NCBI GenBank assembly: GCA_964420375.1
Contig: CAYQTK010000021.1
Coordinates: 1-34,730 of the forward strand
Source: CAYQTK01 sp964420375
GTDB taxonomy: Bacteria; RBG-13-61-14; DATKZS01
DNA length: 34,730 bases
Direction: 5' to 3'
The notes below the pieces were generated by a model. It ran no database searches. It had not been told where the DNA came from and saw only the letters and a list, made by a program, of their open reading frames with translations. This document shows, piece after piece, positions 10,082 to 18,482 of the stretch. Every line of letters begins with the position of its first letter. Positions within the stretch are counted from its first letter, which is position 1. Made by a program: the position numbers and the translations under genes.

Positions 10082-12103
10082 TTACTTTAAAGGCTCTTCT
10101 TGTTTGGCAGGTTCAAGGGGAATCTCTTTTTCGGTGGAGAAGCGGGCGGATTGATCTGGAGAGTCGGTATCTTGTTGCTGTTCTTTTTTAGCATCTGCAT
10201 CCGCTGCCTTTACAGGCTTTTCAGAAATGCAGGCTTTAGAGGTGGTTTTTTGCATGGGATTATACTCGGGCACGAGTTCGGCGATCTTTGCTTTCATGCT
10301 TCCGTTCACGGAAGCGACGGCTTGTTCGAGGAGCGCTTCGACCTTCGTTAGAAAATCGTGGGGGAACTCGTCCACGCAGTTTCTAGTGAAGACCTTGGGG
10401 TGTGAAGTTCCGGAATGTGGCTCGTTGTCGAGGTACAGCTCCTCGTAGAGTTTTTCGCCGGGCCTTGCGCCCACGAACTCTATATTTATGTCTTCACCGG
10501 GCTTGTATCCGGACAGCTTTATTATTGATACTGCCAGGTCCACGATCCGTACCGGTTCTCCCATGTCGAGCACGAATATCTCTCCTCCGTTGCCCATTGA
10601 TCCCGCCTGGAGCACGAGTTGGGAGGCCTCGGAAATGGTCATGAAAAAGCGCGTCATTTCGGGATGGGTGACGGTGAGTGGTCCTCCTTGTTGTATCTGC
10701 TTTTTAAAGGTAGGAATGACGCTTCCGGCGGACCCGAGTACGTTCCCGAAGCGGACGGTTATGAAGCGGGTTTTACTTTTTTGGGACAGGTACTGGACGT
10801 ATCTTTCTGCGATGCGCTTGGTTGCGCCCATTATGGAGGTGGGGTTTATGGCTTTGTCCGTTGATATCATGACCGCTCTTCTCACGCCCATGAGCTCGCA
10901 AAGCTCGGATATTACTTTTGTTCCTCCTATGTTGTTCTTCACGGCCTCGGCGGGGTTCTCTTCCATGATGGGCACGTGCTTGTAGGCTGCGGCGTGAAAC
11001 ACGACTTGCGGCCCGGTCTCGCGAAAGATGGCGGTCATGCGAGCGGGGTCGGTTACGTCGGCCACGAACATGCGGATGTTGGCGTTGGCTGCTGACTTTG
11101 TGAGCTCCTGGTCCATCTCGAAGATGCCGTTTTCATGATGGTCTACCAGGATGAGTTGACTCGGCTTGAAAGCGAGCACCTGTCGGCATATCTCCGCTCC
11201 GATACTGCCTGCCGCCCCGGTAACCAGGACCTTTTTATCATGCAGGTAGTCTCCGATGGCCTTTCTGTCGAGCTCGACGGGGTCTCGTCCCAGCAGGTCT
11301 TCGAGCTGGACCTCGCGGAGCTGGCTCACGGTTACCTGTCCCTCAATGAGCTGGTCAATGCCGGGAATGGTGCGCATGGGCAGGTCGGTTTCCTCGCAAA
11401 GCTCGACTATCCGTTTCATCTGCGAGCGGCTTGCTGAGGGCACCGCGAGCAGAATTTCGTCAATCTCGTACTTTTCGCTGATTGCTTTGATGTCTTTTAT
11501 AGCGCCGAGCACCCTGATGCCGTGGATGCGGATACCCTGCTTATAGGAGGAATCGTCCAGGTAGCCGATTATGTGGTAATCCAAATCAGGCCGTTTCTGT
11601 ATCTCTCGGGCCAGTGATTCCCCGGCGTCTCCGGCGCCTATAATCAGGCATCTTATCTTTCCGCCATAGCCTGTCCAGGGTAAGGAAAGATTCTCCAGAG
11701 CCCCCTCGCGGTAGGCGCGGATGGCAAAGCGGGAGCCTCCGACGAGAGCAGTGGTCATCACAAAATCGAGCATGGGAATGGACCGCGGGAAAGGATGGTC
11801 TCTGAAGAACACGAACCCCATGGTCATAATGATCAGGGCGGAGACCAGGCTTGCCTGAATGATAGCTGAGAGGTCTTTCATGCCCACATAACGGAGCCAT
11901 CCTTGGAAAAGGCCGAACCTTTCGAAGATAAAGAGCTTTATCAGGAGTACGGGGGCAAGTGATACCATAAAGAGAACAAAGAAGCTCTGGGGGATGTTGA
12001 AGTCGAAACGCAGTGCGAAAGCAAGCCAGTAAGCCGCTGCAAAGATTACCAGATGATAGAAGATGATCACTAATCTTCTATGTTTGAAAACCTTATCTTT
12101 CAC
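10082..12103 (-). CDS. UDP-sugar 4,6-dehydratase, membrane type (PglF/CapD/WbpM-like)
   Basis: This belongs to the large membrane-anchored nucleotide-sugar 4,6-dehydratases, which convert UDP-GlcNAc to the UDP-4-keto-6-deoxy sugar. About four N-terminal membrane helices occupy residues 10-125. A first Rossmann region (GAGDAGES, 156-163) follows. The catalytic SDR domain starts with TGAAGSIGAE at 295-304. The active site STDKAINPTSIMGATKR places Thr415-Asp416-Lys417 ten residues before Met425 and Lys429, the spacing of PglF. Met replaces the usual SDR Tyr, as expected for retaining dehydratases such as PglF. The last 65 residues are a charged, low-complexity tail not needed for the fold. The start is GTG. 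It is the last gene of the glycan locus and follows the PglE/EpsN-like aminotransferase by 60 nt, so the two probably act in sequence. Confidence 0.92.
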   Translation of the reverse strand: MKDKVFKHRRLVIIFYHLVIFAAAYWLAFALRFDFNIPQSFFVLFMVSLAPVLLIKLFIFERFGLFQGWLRYVGMKDLSAIIQASLVSALIIMTMGFVFFRDHPFPRSIPMLDFVMTTALVGGSRFAIRAYREGALENLSLPWTGYGGKIRCLIIGAGDAGESLAREIQKRPDLDYHIIGYLDDSSYKQGIRIHGIRVLGAIKDIKAISEKYEIDEILLAVPSASRSQMKRIVELCEETDLPMRTIPGIDQLIEGQVTVSQLREVQLEDLLGRDPVELDRKAIGDYLHDKKVLVTGAAGSIGAEICRQVLAFKPSQLILVDHHENGIFEMDQELTKSAANANIRMFVADVTDPARMTAIFRETGPQVVFHAAAYKHVPIMEENPAEAVKNNIGGTKVISELCELMGVRRAVMISTDKAINPTSIMGATKRIAERYVQYLSQKSKTRFITVRFGNVLGSAGSVIPTFKKQIQQGGPLTVTHPEMTRFFMTISEASQLVLQAGSMGNGGEIFVLDMGEPVRIVDLAVSIIKLSGYKPGEDINIEFVGARPGEKLYEELYLDNEPHSGTSHPKVFTRNCVDEFPHDFLTKVEALLEQAVASVNGSMKAKIAELVPEYNPMQKTTSKACISEKPVKAADADAKKEQQQDTDSPDQSARFSTEKEIPLEPAKQEEPLK

Positions 12104-12163
12104 TTTCCGCCCTTCTCTTGCTGATTAATTTTAACCGGCCGGCAAGTATACTTGCAAGCCTTG

Positions 12164-13321
12164 TTATTCACTTAGCGAGCCCTGGTCGCGGGGAGTGGAG
12201 AGCACCGCTTCCGCGGTCCTTTCCAGGTCGTTCTCGCTCAGATTGGTCCCGCTCGGCAGGCAAAGCCCCTGCTCGAACAGTCCCTCGGCTACCGATCCGC
12301 CCCGGCAGCGACAGTCGCGATATACCGGCTGCATGTGCATCGGCTTCCAGACCGGCCTGGATTCTATGTTGTTCTTTTCCAGATGGAGCCGGACGTCCTC
12401 CCGGCTCGCACCGAACTTTTCCGGATCAATGGTCATACAGGTGAGCCAGCGGTTGGAGCGGCCGAAGGAAGCTTCCGGCATGAGATCAATACCCGGCTCC
12501 CTGGAAAAGGCCCTTTCATAAAAATCAAAGACGGCCCGCTTCTGGCGTACTCGCTCGTCGAGCACTCGAAGCTGTGCGCGTCCGATTCCTGCCAGCACGT
12601 TGCTCATCCTGTAGTTATAGCCGATGACCGAGTGCTCGTAATGGGGGGCGGGGTCTCGTGCCTGTGTGGCCAGAAATCGTGCGCGATCAATCAGGCTCTT
12701 GTCTTCGGAGACCAGCATGCCCCCTCCGGAGGTGGTTATTATCTTGTTGCCGTTAAAAGAGAACACGCCCATCTTGCCGTATGTTCCGGTCTGCCTGCCG
12801 TTGTATGTTGCTCCCAGTGACTCTGCTGCATCTTCAATAAGCGGCACTCCATATATATTGCATAAATTTAGGATGGGTTCAAGGTCCGCGCTTTGTCCGT
12901 AAAGATGTACCACGATGACGGCCTTGGGACGCTTTCCTTTGCGGTCGCATTCCTTCAGCTCTTCTTCCAGGAGGTTCGGGTCCATGTTCCAGGTTTCGGG
13001 TTCGCAATCAATAAAGACAGGAGCCGCCTTTTCATAGGCGATGGCGTTGGCGCTGGCTGCGAAAGTGAGGTCCGAGGTTATGACTTCGTCTCCGGGCTGT
13101 ACTCCGAGCATGACCATGGCGAGATGAAGTGCTGCGGTTCCGCTTGACAAAGCCGCGGCATGAGCCGTTCCCACTTTTTCAGTGAACTCCTTTTCAAAGG
13201 CGTCGACATGTGGCCCGAGCGGCGCGATCCAGTTGGTTTCAAACGCCTCTGCCACGTACTCCTGCTCGAGTCCGGACATGTGGGGGGTGGCAAGGAGGAT
13301 GCGCTGGTTTTTCGCACTCAT
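12164..13321 (-). CDS. DegT/DnrJ/EryC1-family sugar aminotransferase (PglE/EpsN-like)
   Basis: This is a PLP-dependent sugar aminotransferase of 385 residues. The PLP Lys is Lys193 in FSFNGNKIITTSGGG. Asp164 in IEDAAESLGA binds the pyridine nitrogen, and SSGTAALHL at 59-67 holds the phosphate. The N-terminal stretch PHMSGLEQEYVAEAFETNW is characteristic of the EpsN/PglE group, which aminates C4 of UDP-4-keto-6-deoxy-GlcNAc to give the bacillosamine precursor. The neighbouring 4,6-dehydratase would supply exactly that substrate. No PglD-type acetyltransferase follows. The ATG at 13321 has a distant GGAAGAG. Substrate assignment is by family and context. Dehydration to other 4-keto sugars is possible. 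Confidence 0.9.
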   Translation of the reverse strand: MSAKNQRILLATPHMSGLEQEYVAEAFETNWIAPLGPHVDAFEKEFTEKVGTAHAAALSSGTAALHLAMVMLGVQPGDEVITSDLTFAASANAIAYEKAAPVFIDCEPETWNMDPNLLEEELKECDRKGKRPKAVIVVHLYGQSADLEPILNLCNIYGVPLIEDAAESLGATYNGRQTGTYGKMGVFSFNGNKIITTSGGGMLVSEDKSLIDRARFLATQARDPAPHYEHSVIGYNYRMSNVLAGIGRAQLRVLDERVRQKRAVFDFYERAFSREPGIDLMPEASFGRSNRWLTCMTIDPEKFGASREDVRLHLEKNNIESRPVWKPMHMQPVYRDCRCRGGSVAEGLFEQGLCLPSGTNLSENDLERTAEAVLSTPRDQGSLSE

Positions 13322-13421
13322 CGCAAAGTCTCTCTTCCTATTCTATAAGTCCGGCTACTTGTGCTTTCAGTCATTATCAAGCGTGGACTTTCTTCGCATT
13401 AAAAGGCGCACCTGGAATAAA

Positions 13422-14501
13422 TTAACGGTACTCCGGAAAGAAGCCCGGTGTGGGCGTCCAGTGGTTTCCTCTTTGCCTTTCGAATGTCTTTCTGGCCTCA
13501 ATCAGCTCAAGGTAGGTCTCAGGCAGGAAAATCCGTTTTCCGACATAGAAGCTTACCGCCCCATGGGGGGCGAAGGCCAACTTATATTTGTAGATCCCGT
13601 CTTCCGGCTCGTATCCTCCCCCGAGTACAAAGTGTTTTTTCCCTTGTTCTTGGCCCCAGCTTATTATGCGATGTTTCAGCATATCGTTGGGCCTGGCCGG
13701 ATAAAAGGATGCGTGGGTTCCCCCTAGGAATGAGTAGATGTTATTCCGGGATACAAGCACCATTTCCGTGGATACGCATTTTCCCCGGCAATAGGCGTGG
13801 AAGAGAGCGTACTGTCCCGATAGGTTCTGGACGATGCTCTCGAAATACTGCGGGGAGAAATAATATGTATCTTTTGCCTCGCGTCTGTCCAAGGTGTCTT
13901 TATAGATTCTGAGAAAATCATCAAGGTAGCGGCCTTCAAGGTCAACCTCGACGTTGACCCCTTCCTTTTGCGCCCTTTTTACGTTCTTTCGCACTTTGTG
14001 TGCGAAATCCATCCAAATGGTCTCCAAGGGGGACTCCAGCTCCCTCACCACGTTGGAAGACTTTTTCTCCACTTCGCCGGGGTAAAAGAGCATGGTTTCG
14101 GGGAACAGGGACAGTCTCAGAAACTCACAAACCACCCCTTTACTCACAGCCCATTCTTCCCAATGTTTCCAGAAGCTTTCCGCGGCCGGTTCCCTTTCTC
14201 TTTCACCCCATGCGAACGGTCCGCCGTAGCCGTAGGGTGTTACTATATCAAAAGCGGGGCAAGCTTCTTTTCCCCAAAAGTCCTCTGCTTGCAAATCCCT
14301 CAACAGGAATGGATAAAGCACACAGCCCTCTGGCCTCGCAAGGCACGCAGCCATGGCCCGATTGGTGTTGTCCCTGTAAAGCCTGAGATAGTCAGGATGG
14401 GCAAACACCTCCCTCTCGGGCCAGGATTGCCAGAGCTCTATCCATTGTTCGCGATCTTGCGGACGGTCGGCATCAAAAACTTTAAATTCGCTGTTACTCA
14501 T
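13422..14501 (-). CDS. FemAB/CelD-like GNAT acyltransferase
   Basis: This protein of about 359 residues has the tandem GNAT layout of the FemAB/CelD group, which transfer aminoacyl or acyl groups to amino or hydroxyl groups of glycans and peptidoglycan precursors. The second GNAT half shows HKVRKNVKRAQKEGVNVEV, a basic motif typical of the group. LGGGYEPEDGIYKYKLAF near the C-terminus is the characteristic 'G...DGi.kfK..F' acyl-binding segment. No membrane segment is seen. The ATG at 14501 (MSNSEFKV) is chosen. A TTG at 14543 would add 14 residues, and neither has a Shine-Dalgarno. It lies between the sulfatase-like gene and the PglE-like aminotransferase, so it may acylate an amino sugar made by the latter. 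That is inference. Confidence 0.82.
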   Translation of the reverse strand: MSNSEFKVFDADRPQDREQWIELWQSWPEREVFAHPDYLRLYRDNTNRAMAACLARPEGCVLYPFLLRDLQAEDFWGKEACPAFDIVTPYGYGGPFAWGEREREPAAESFWKHWEEWAVSKGVVCEFLRLSLFPETMLFYPGEVEKKSSNVVRELESPLETIWMDFAHKVRKNVKRAQKEGVNVEVDLEGRYLDDFLRIYKDTLDRREAKDTYYFSPQYFESIVQNLSGQYALFHAYCRGKCVSTEMVLVSRNNIYSFLGGTHASFYPARPNDMLKHRIISWGQEQGKKHFVLGGGYEPEDGIYKYKLAFAPHGAVSFYVGKRIFLPETYLELIEARKTFERQRGNHWTPTPGFFPEYR

Positions 14502-14597
14502 TTTTGCGGTGTTTGAAAGGACTGAAACGACAGGGACAGTCAAACGACTAAAGCACGCTCCGTTTAAGATGAGCGTTCTTTGAGCCGGTTCTTCGTT

Positions 14598-16631
14598 CTA
14601 ATCCAAGTAGCCTAAATCCCTTAGTTGCTGCATTATTTTCTTGTCTTTTTTTATTCTCTCCACATTAATGTCTTCTTGGGCTTGCATTTCAACCGCTAAA
14701 GTTTTAAATAACTTGTCGCGCAACTCCTTGGCTTTTTCCTGCTTTTCCCCATAGAGGTTGTTTTTCTCCTCCGGGTCTTTCTCGAGATCATACAACTTAT
14801 GCTCAAACCACAGTGGTGTAACGCAAGACCTCCATGCATGCATGAACGACCTCGGACCGCGTACATGGACCAGGTCCGTATGGGGAACATGAATATATTT
14901 CCATTTGTCCGTTACAATCGCGAACTGGTTGTTTCTTTTGTCAGAAGAAAGCATCTTCAATGACAATCCGTCCCAATAGCCGGACTGGGTGATTGAAATC
15001 CGGCCATTTTCTTGACCCGACTCCTGCTGGTTCAGTAAATCTGTTCCTGGTAACGGATGGTCCGCGTCCTCATAGGGTATACCGGCTAGGCCCAACATGG
15101 TGGGGAATACATCAATTTGACTTACTATACGGCTGACATTTTTTCCTTGGGGGATGCGGGACGGCCCCCATGCTATGGCCGGCACATGCACGCATGACTG
15201 GTAGACGTTCAAGCAGTGCTGAAAATAGACGTCTTTTTTGCTTCGGTAGAGTGTTTCGCCATGGTCGGCGGTTATGAAGATTACGGCGTCTTGAAGTATT
15301 CCTTTTTCTTTTAACAACTCGATAAGTATTCCCAGGCCTTTGTCCGCCATTTTGATCTCACCGTCATAGCGAGCGACCACCTCCCCTTCTTTTACTGTCT
15401 TCTGCCGGGCATATTCTTCCGTTAGGGTTGATTGAATCTTGACGCCATTATAGGAGCCATAACTTACGGTAGGGAGTTGTCGGGACGAGTATAAGGAATC
15501 TTTTAAAAAGTCCTCGTACATTTCCGCTGGCGGCTTATAAGCCCTGTGGGGGTCCATCAGATGGACCCACAGAAAGAACGGCTCTTGATTCAAGTCGTTA
15601 ATCATCTTCTTTGCCTGAGCCATTGTTTTTATAGAGGAGGCCCTTTGCAGCACTTTGAATTTATCGGCCCCTTGAGCGAACCCTCTGTACCTGCTCAACA
15701 AAGGATTGGCTGTAACAGCTAAGGTAGTATAGCCGGCATTTTTAAATCTTTCCATCAATGTATTGATGGAGGAGCTCAATACTCCCTCCTGGTCCATGGC
15801 TCCGTGCCGGGGCGGAGCGAACCCGGAAATCAAGGTTGCACAGCTGGGGACCGTACATGACGATGAAGCGATCATGTTTTCGAATAACACGCCTTCCCTT
15901 GAAAGCCGATCCATATTAGGGGAGGTATTCCTTTGGTATCCGTAACATCCCAGATGATCGGCCCTCAGCGTGTCCACAGTAAATAAAACCACTGCTTTCG
16001 GCTTGTCCGCTTTTACTGCCTTATTCTCGGTATTTTTATGCGTAGAGACGACTTCAGTTACTTTTGAGTCGAGAGCCGTCTTGAAGGTAGTGTCCAGTGC
16101 CTTCGGGTAGAAAAGGGGAAAGATGTAAAGCACCAATGATGCTGTCGCCACTATATAACCAAAGAAAGTTACCGCCTTTCCTCTCGGAGGGGCTTTTGCC
16201 AATAAACGAGCCGCAATAACTGCTATTGCCATTAAGCTGGCCAAAGCGAGGACGGAGGCTATGATTACTTTTGAATTGATTTGGCCGTTCCATGCCCCGA
16301 AAGTTATCCAGCTTATCACCATTGGCACAAAAGCCAGAAAAATGCTAGTACCTCTAATCAAGAATAGGACATTTCCCTTGGTGATTTTGGACCAAATGGT
16401 GGTAATTCCTAACCCTGCTAGACCGACGACAAAAACCACTATAGTGTTCTGCAGAGCGCACACAGAGAGGATTTGTAACAATACAAACAGCGGGTGTTCA
16501 ACTCCTTCCAACTGAAAGGGGGTCAGCCACAATAGATGTAAAATCAATAAGAGCGCCCCCGATATGCCGGAGATGACGCCACCCACGATCATGCTATGGA
16601 TTATGAGTTTGTTTTTAATATTAGTTTCCAA
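14598..16631 (-). CDS. Membrane-bound sulfatase-like (alkaline phosphatase superfamily) protein
   Basis: About five membrane helices occupy residues 8-175. An extracytoplasmic sulfatase-fold domain follows from about 212. Metal-site elements are visible: TVDTLRADHLG (Asp220), VHLMDPH (356-362) and TADHGET (454-460), with His472 further on. The position where true sulfatases have C/S-x-P-S-R reads T260-V-P-S-C264. The formylglycine Cys/Ser is therefore replaced by Thr and the Arg by Cys, as in other membrane 'sulfatase-like' proteins with T-L-P-S-x. Thr is the nucleophile in phosphoethanolamine and LTA-type transferases of the superfamily. The protein could be a hydrolase or a transferase. The TTG start is supported by AAAGGAG 7 nt upstream. 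It follows the sulfotransferase gene by 77 nt. Confidence 0.88.
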   Translation of the reverse strand: METNIKNKLIIHSMIVGGVISGISGALLLILHLLWLTPFQLEGVEHPLFVLLQILSVCALQNTIVVFVVGLAGLGITTIWSKITKGNVLFLIRGTSIFLAFVPMVISWITFGAWNGQINSKVIIASVLALASLMAIAVIAARLLAKAPPRGKAVTFFGYIVATASLVLYIFPLFYPKALDTTFKTALDSKVTEVVSTHKNTENKAVKADKPKAVVLFTVDTLRADHLGCYGYQRNTSPNMDRLSREGVLFENMIASSSCTVPSCATLISGFAPPRHGAMDQEGVLSSSINTLMERFKNAGYTTLAVTANPLLSRYRGFAQGADKFKVLQRASSIKTMAQAKKMINDLNQEPFFLWVHLMDPHRAYKPPAEMYEDFLKDSLYSSRQLPTVSYGSYNGVKIQSTLTEEYARQKTVKEGEVVARYDGEIKMADKGLGILIELLKEKGILQDAVIFITADHGETLYRSKKDVYFQHCLNVYQSCVHVPAIAWGPSRIPQGKNVSRIVSQIDVFPTMLGLAGIPYEDADHPLPGTDLLNQQESGQENGRISITQSGYWDGLSLKMLSSDKRNNQFAIVTDKWKYIHVPHTDLVHVRGPRSFMHAWRSCVTPLWFEHKLYDLEKDPEEKNNLYGEKQEKAKELRDKLFKTLAVEMQAQEDINVERIKKDKKIMQQLRDLGYLD

Positions 16632-16638
16632 GTCTTTA

Positions 16639-16645
16639 CTCCTTT
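16639..16645 (-). promoter_or_regulatory. Shine-Dalgarno fixing a TTG start of the sulfatase-like gene
   Basis: AAAGGAG on the minus strand ends 7 nt before the TTG at 16629-16631. No ATG in this frame is as well placed, and the first membrane helix follows directly. Confidence 0.7.
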
Positions 16646-16708
16646 AGTATGTTCTGATCAAAAGTCAATCTCCGCCGCGGCAACCCTTTCTGCAGGGCAC
16701 TTATCAGA

Positions 16709-17728
16709 TCAATTTTGAATGAAATCCCGCAAGCCGTAATCAGAAGAAAACTTATGTAATGCGTCTTTTATCAGTTGAAAATCATTTTCATTCACGCTCT
16801 TCCGGTTTCTGCATTCAAACTCGGGAGGGACTTCTCTTTTAATCTTCAAGTCAGCTCCTTGGGAGTTGAACATTTCCTCAACCTTCTTGGAAAAATCATG
16901 AGCGTCTTTACACAGGCGTTCATAATCAATAATCATTTTCCGGTTGTCGGGTATCTGGTTGAGTTCCCGTTTCATCGCTTTATAAGTGGCTGCTGCTTGT
17001 CCCGCTATCTGTTCATACCAGGGAAGTTCTTTTAAATGTTCATATTCCGCTGGCTTGAACCCGAACCATATCTCCTTTCTGCCGAACCTTTTGATCCTCA
17101 TATTCAGGATAGACTGGCATACATAGAGTGGGTCCCTAACACAGAAAACAAACAACGACCGGGGAAAGATGTCGGCAATGAACCCGGCTTGAAACCCTAT
17201 GGTGCCGTTTTTAAAAAGCACCGGCAATCCTCCCGATTCTTTCTCCATACCTGCTACCACGCTTTTCAGCCATTCTGTGTCCAATGTGCTGAGTTTTTGT
17301 TTATTAATGTCGTGATTTTCCTCGAAATCGAAAAATCCACTCCAGAAATACCCGAACTCATGTAACCCGTACGGTCCGAAAGTAAGTCCATGCTCGCTTT
17401 CGAAATCCTGTTGGGCGGGTTTTCCTCCGAAGGACTGATCCAAGCCCACTCTTTGTAACCTGGTTCCCAAGAGGGGCGCCTTCCATAACCTTGCAATGAA
17501 GTTGGAAGGATATGCCAGTTGATAGCGTGTGGTTAATATCTGCCCGGCAAGAGTATGTCCTGATCGGGGAAGGCCTATTAAAAATATCGAGGGCAGTGCC
17601 GGTTCTGAATATTGTTTTCTTATCTCCTGTTCAACAGTCTCCAGGCGTGCATTGGTATCAGCGAGGATATCCTCTATTTGACGGTCCTTTTGATAGGCGG
17701 GTAAGGGCTGAGAGGTATCGGACATCAT
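16709..17728 (-). CDS. PAPS-dependent sulfotransferase family protein
   Basis: This 339-residue protein has the sulfotransferase P-loop-like fold, which moves sulfate from PAPS to an acceptor. The 5'-phosphosulfate loop FLIGLPRSGHTL is at residues 49-60. The 3'-phosphate motif FVFCVRDPLYVCQSIL contains Arg198 and Ser206. IIDYERLCKD at 266-275 matches the later conserved segment of bacterial Sulfotransfer_3-type enzymes. No signal peptide is seen, so sulfation would occur in the cytoplasm on the lipid-linked or nucleotide-linked sugar. The ATG overlaps the previous gene's stop (TGATG) and has AAGGA 6 nt upstream, which indicates coupling to the PglC-like transferase. The acceptor is probably a residue of the locus's own glycan. 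That is inferred from context. Confidence 0.87.
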   Translation of the reverse strand: MMSDTSQPLPAYQKDRQIEDILADTNARLETVEQEIRKQYSEPALPSIFLIGLPRSGHTLAGQILTTRYQLAYPSNFIARLWKAPLLGTRLQRVGLDQSFGGKPAQQDFESEHGLTFGPYGLHEFGYFWSGFFDFEENHDINKQKLSTLDTEWLKSVVAGMEKESGGLPVLFKNGTIGFQAGFIADIFPRSLFVFCVRDPLYVCQSILNMRIKRFGRKEIWFGFKPAEYEHLKELPWYEQIAGQAAATYKAMKRELNQIPDNRKMIIDYERLCKDAHDFSKKVEEMFNSQGADLKIKREVPPEFECRNRKSVNENDFQLIKDALHKFSSDYGLRDFIQN

Positions 17729-18465
17729 CAGCTTCCTTTATTGTCTTCGGGGTTTGAGTCGCCTGATTTATAAACATCGTCGGGGTGTTTGTGCTTGGAC
17801 GGGTCAAAGAGCTTGGAAGTGGTTTGACCGTCTCTTCCGAGTCCCTCCCTCTTAAACACTTTAGGAACGGTTTTCAGCAGAATCTTGATGTCCAGCCAGA
17901 GAGACCAGTTGTCCACGTACCATACGTCCATGGCAAACCTTTCATTGTAGCTTATCTCGTTGCGTCCGTTTACCTGGGCCCAGCCGGTAATCCCCGGCTT
18001 TACGTTATGACGCCGGCGTTGCTCGGGTGTGTAGATGTCCAGGTATGCTGTCAAAAGAGGCCTTGGTCCCACCAGGCTCAGGTCCCCCCTTAAAATGTTC
18101 CATAGCTGGGGCAGCTCGTCCAGGCTTAGTCTGCGAATGATGTTTCCCGCCCGGGTAAGGCGCTGTTCGTTCGGAAGCAGGTTGCCCTCCTCGTCCCGGT
18201 CCTCGGTCATGGTCCTGAACTTGTAAAGAGTGAATATATTTTCATGATATCCTGGCCGCCTGTGCCTGTAAAGTACGGGCCGACCCATGCTGAAATAGAT
18301 AATCAGCGCCAAGAAGATCAGAAGCGGCGAAGCCAGGATAAAAGCAATGACCGTAAGGGATACGTCTAGAATGCGTTTGCCTATAATCTGTAATCCTCTG
18401 AATTCCATTTTCCGCCGTTTGTTTCCTGCGCCTTTTCGCGATAAAGCTCCAGTCATGCCTTCCAC
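17728..18465 (-). CDS. Undecaprenyl-phosphate phosphoglycosyl transferase (PglC/WcaJ catalytic type)
   Basis: This is a monotopic phosphoglycosyl transferase, which loads the first sugar phosphate onto undecaprenyl phosphate at the inner membrane. The sequence runs from KRILDVSLT, through one re-entrant hydrophobic segment (about 35-58), to LYKFRTMTEDRDEEGN. The catalytic Asp-Glu pair lies in LSLDELPQLWNILRGDLSLV. GPRPL and KPGITGWAQVNGRNE follow. At 245 residues it is the short form, without the extra helices of WcaJ or WbaP. The tail after about residue 215 is charged and variable. The frame opens at a GTG (18465), with ATG alternatives at 18456 and 18408, and the true start is uncertain. 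With a PglF/PglE-like pair in the locus, a bacillosamine-type first sugar is plausible. Confidence 0.93.
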   Translation of the reverse strand: MEGMTGALSRKGAGNKRRKMEFRGLQIIGKRILDVSLTVIAFILASPLLIFLALIIYFSMGRPVLYRHRRPGYHENIFTLYKFRTMTEDRDEEGNLLPNEQRLTRAGNIIRRLSLDELPQLWNILRGDLSLVGPRPLLTAYLDIYTPEQRRRHNVKPGITGWAQVNGRNEISYNERFAMDVWYVDNWSLWLDIKILLKTVPKVFKREGLGRDGQTTSKLFDPSKHKHPDDVYKSGDSNPEDNKGS

Positions 18466-18482
18466 GTACCGAGCAGCAATGA

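Noticed and set aside
14598..16631. Plain 'arylsulfatase' annotation
   Set aside because: The formylglycine Cys/Ser and the following Arg are absent (T-V-P-S-C), so only sulfatase-like is justified.
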